This document shows positions 62,071 through 64,000 of a stretch of 64,000 bases of DNA, one piece after another. Source of the stretch: Pedobacter sp. MC2016-15. Its GTDB lineage: Bacteria > Bacteroidota > Bacteroidia > Sphingobacteriales > Sphingobacteriaceae. The position numbers were made by a program, and so were the translations under genes. Positions within the stretch are counted from its first letter, which is position 1. Each line of letters starts with the position of its first letter. The notes beneath the pieces were generated by a model, which did no database searches, was not told where the DNA came from, and saw only the letters and a program-made list of their open reading frames with translations. Location of the stretch: positions 797,179 to 861,178 of the forward strand of contig NZ_JAPIVS010000003.1 in NCBI RefSeq assembly GCF_026239695.1, given 5' to 3'.

Positions 62071-64000
62071 ATGAAGTTACCTCTCCTTTCTGTTTTATTA
62101 AGGTCTGGTCGGTTGATATCCTTGATACAAGGGTATAAGCGGGGAGGTTTTTTGGTGAAGAAGGGTTTTTCCCTGGTTGCGTTTTTTATTCTTTTTTTTA
62201 TTCCGTTTTTTGCATTTGCGCAGTTTCCTTATAAGGAGGATTTTAAAGGAGCCTCTCCAAAGTTATCAGATGTAGTTTTTGGAGGAGCACCTTCTGCTTA
62301 TCTAACGGCTGGTACTGCCCCGCCGGGTGTAACGGATGCACCAAATGACAAGCCAGGAGAGGGATATTTGAGGTTAACAAATAATTTTGGCAATCAAAAA
62401 GGCTATGTCTTCTCTAATAATGTTTTTACCGGTAATTATGGACTCAATATCGAATTTGAATATTTTACTTATGGCGGTAATGGTGCAGATGGTATATGTT
62501 TTTTTCTATTTGATGCCGCGGTCACGGAAAATGATTTTAACATCGGTGGTTTTGGAGGCTCACTTGGTTACTCCCAATTAAATGGCGGACCGGGTGTGAG
62601 TAAAGGTTATTTGGGTATCGGGCTTGATGAGTATGGTAATTTCTCAAATCCGACAGAAAATAGACAGGGTGGTGATGGATTTATAGAGAATAGTGTCACA
62701 TTACGTGGAGCTGGAGATGGTTTCCAAACTGATGGCAAAAATTACGCTTTTTTAAAAAGCTACCAAACTTCCAAGGGTAGTAGAAGTTTTAAAATCGCGG
62801 GAGGAGTGAGGGGTGCTGAGGAAAACAAAACTGGTTATCGAAAAGTAATTATCAATTTGATTCCGCGAAAGGGTGGCGGACTGCTGATTAATGTAAGTAT
62901 TAGATACAATGATCAAATTACAAAAGTCATTACAGATTATCCATACGATGTGCCTATACCTGCCGCAGGTTTGAAATACGGGATTTCCTCTTCTACAGGA
63001 GGAAGCAATAATTATCATGAAATCAGGGGTTTAACATTGGGTGTGAATAGGGACCAGCTTAAGCAACCAACGGCCGGGAATGATATTATTGAAACTTGTC
63101 AGAATAATCCTATAAGCTATTTAATACTTAAAAATGACGATACTCCTAATGCAAATGGACCTATTAAGCTAGATCAAGTTGACTTAAATCCACAGACGCC
63201 TGAAATTGAGCAAAGTATTACTAAGGCTGGTATCGGGACCTATACATTTTCACAGGAGACTCAGGAGCTGACATTTACACCCGAACCTACTTTTTTAGGT
63301 ACTGATGCGATCGAATATACTTACAGAGATTTTTACGATGAGAAGTCGACAATTGGGACGGTTACGGTAAAAGTTCTTACCCCAAGAATCACCTCTCAAC
63401 CTCAGAGTGTTACAATTTGTCAAGGAGCTGACTTTAGCGCATCAGCCGTTGTCGATGAGGACGCTACTGGATTTCAGTGGATGTATTTAGTCCCTGGTGG
63501 AAAGTGGGAAGCTGTTAAGGATGGCAACGGAATTTCCGGGTCTACCACTAAAACCCTTATGGCTAAAGACGTGTCTGACATCGCAAATGGATACAAATAC
63601 AGATTGGATGTTTTTTCGGCCAATTGCACTGTTAGCTCTAGTATAGCTACCTTGACAGTGAATCCCAAACCAGTTGCCGAGATTAATGGTAGTGTTCAGG
63701 TTTGTGCAAATTCAGGTTCTTCGATCATTACCTTGAAGGGTTCTAAGGGAACTGCTCCTTATACTTTCACTTATCAAAAAGTTGGTAGTGCAGAAGAAAC
63801 CATAATTTCTGACAATAATGGAGTAGCAACAATCAGCCAGCCTAATGGTATAGTTGGTGCTTACGAATATAAACTGGTCAGTGTTAAGGATGCAAGTTCA
63901 ACGGGATGTAGTTATGATGTAACGGGAAATGCCATTGTTCAGGTGAACCCGCTACCGACAGCAAGTATTGGCGGTGGAAAGGACGTTTGTGTAAGCACAA
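62071..64000 (+). CDS. Large secreted lectin-domain adhesin, 5' part only
   Basis: An open frame of 643 codons that runs off the window without a stop. A signal peptide (FSLVAFFILFFIPFFAFAQ) is followed by an L-type lectin-like domain (about 55-330): NNFGNQKGYVFSNN, FEYFTYGGNGADGICFFLFD and GYLGIGLDEYGNFS are its sugar-fold strands. After about 340 it becomes repeated Ig-like or SprB-like modules, each opening with a proline-rich linker and a cysteine (NPKPVAEINGSVQVCANSG, then NPLPTASIGGGKDVCVST). Bacteroidota proteins of this kind are usually exported by type IX secretion, whose C-terminal signal would lie beyond the window. The start may be ATG 62071 or, closer to the signal peptide, GTG 62155. 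Confidence 0.85.
   Translation, partial: MKLPLLSVLLRSGRLISLIQGYKRGGFLVKKGFSLVAFFILFFIPFFAFAQFPYKEDFKGASPKLSDVVFGGAPSAYLTAGTAPPGVTDAPNDKPGEGYLRLTNNFGNQKGYVFSNNVFTGNYGLNIEFEYFTYGGNGADGICFFLFDAAVTENDFNIGGFGGSLGYSQLNGGPGVSKGYLGIGLDEYGNFSNPTENRQGGDGFIENSVTLRGAGDGFQTDGKNYAFLKSYQTSKGSRSFKIAGGVRGAEENKTGYRKVIINLIPRKGGGLLINVSIRYNDQITKVITDYPYDVPIPAAGLKYGISSSTGGSNNYHEIRGLTLGVNRDQLKQPTAGNDIIETCQNNPISYLILKNDDTPNANGPIKLDQVDLNPQTPEIEQSITKAGIGTYTFSQETQELTFTPEPTFLGTDAIEYTYRDFYDEKSTIGTVTVKVLTPRITSQPQSVTICQGADFSASAVVDEDATGFQWMYLVPGGKWEAVKDGNGISGSTTKTLMAKDVSDIANGYKYRLDVFSANCTVSSSIATLTVNPKPVAEINGSVQVCANSGSSIITLKGSKGTAPYTFTYQKVGSAEETIISDNNGVATISQPNGIVGAYEYKLVSVKDASSTGCSYDVTGNAIVQVNPLPTASIGGGKDVCVST

Overview
The window looks like chromosomal DNA from a Bacteroidota bacterium, most likely a Sphingobacteriaceae member of the Pedobacter type. 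The signs are TonB-dependent receptors of the Bacteroidota kind, a HmuY haem lipoprotein, many PAS/CheB/CheR hybrid sensors, -7 promoter boxes of the TAnnTTTG type, starts that do not depend on a Shine-Dalgarno site, and a lectin-type secreted adhesin running off the right edge. The genus is an inference from protein style. I saw no rRNA, tRNA, CRISPR array, insertion sequence or clear prophage.

Layout. 1-9 kb: an orphan CheB domain and a PAS protein, an ABC-F ATPase, a leftward outer-membrane receptor / AraC / siderophore-reductase / EamA group, and an RRM protein. 9.5-21.3 kb: a cold-shock protein, a large PAS histidine kinase, a UDP-sugar dehydrogenase/epimerase pair, YceI, then a CheB-CheR-PAS protein with a histidine kinase and a NarL-type regulator. 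21.5-28.5 kb: a complete haem-uptake locus (receptor, HmuY, HmuT, HmuU, HmuV, HmuS) with an intrinsic terminator between hmuY and hmuT. 28.6-32.6 kb: rpiA and the thrS-infC-rpmI-rplT translation operon. 32.6-38.5 kb: a LexA/CI-like S24 repressor divergent from a degenerate GIY-YIG protein with palindromic operators between them, a class A penicillin-binding protein and a PPK2 kinase. 38.7-41.8 kb: a copper ATPase, a small HMA chaperone and an HMA-AraC fusion regulator.

41.8-50.4 kb is the most interesting stretch: a tight eight-gene operon carrying ergothioneine biosynthesis (egtE-like, egtB, egtD) wrapped around a DUF427 protein, a CX4C flavin disulfide reductase and an EgtUV-like ABC transporter, and ending in a lycopene-cyclase-like flavoprotein. 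The transporter's fused binding domain is circularly permuted: the half that is normally C-terminal comes first. I read this as a combined make/import/re-reduce module for ergothioneine or a related histidine betaine. Function is inferred from gene families and context.

50.5-64 kb: an old-yellow-enzyme, an OmpA protein, a bacteriophytochrome / response regulator / haem oxygenase operon, a beta-CASP nuclease-like protein, an SDR protein, a second cold-shock gene, small proteins, an 11-bp iterated repeat element, a gene-poor AT-rich gap of about 0.9 kb, and the 5' part of a large lectin-domain surface protein.
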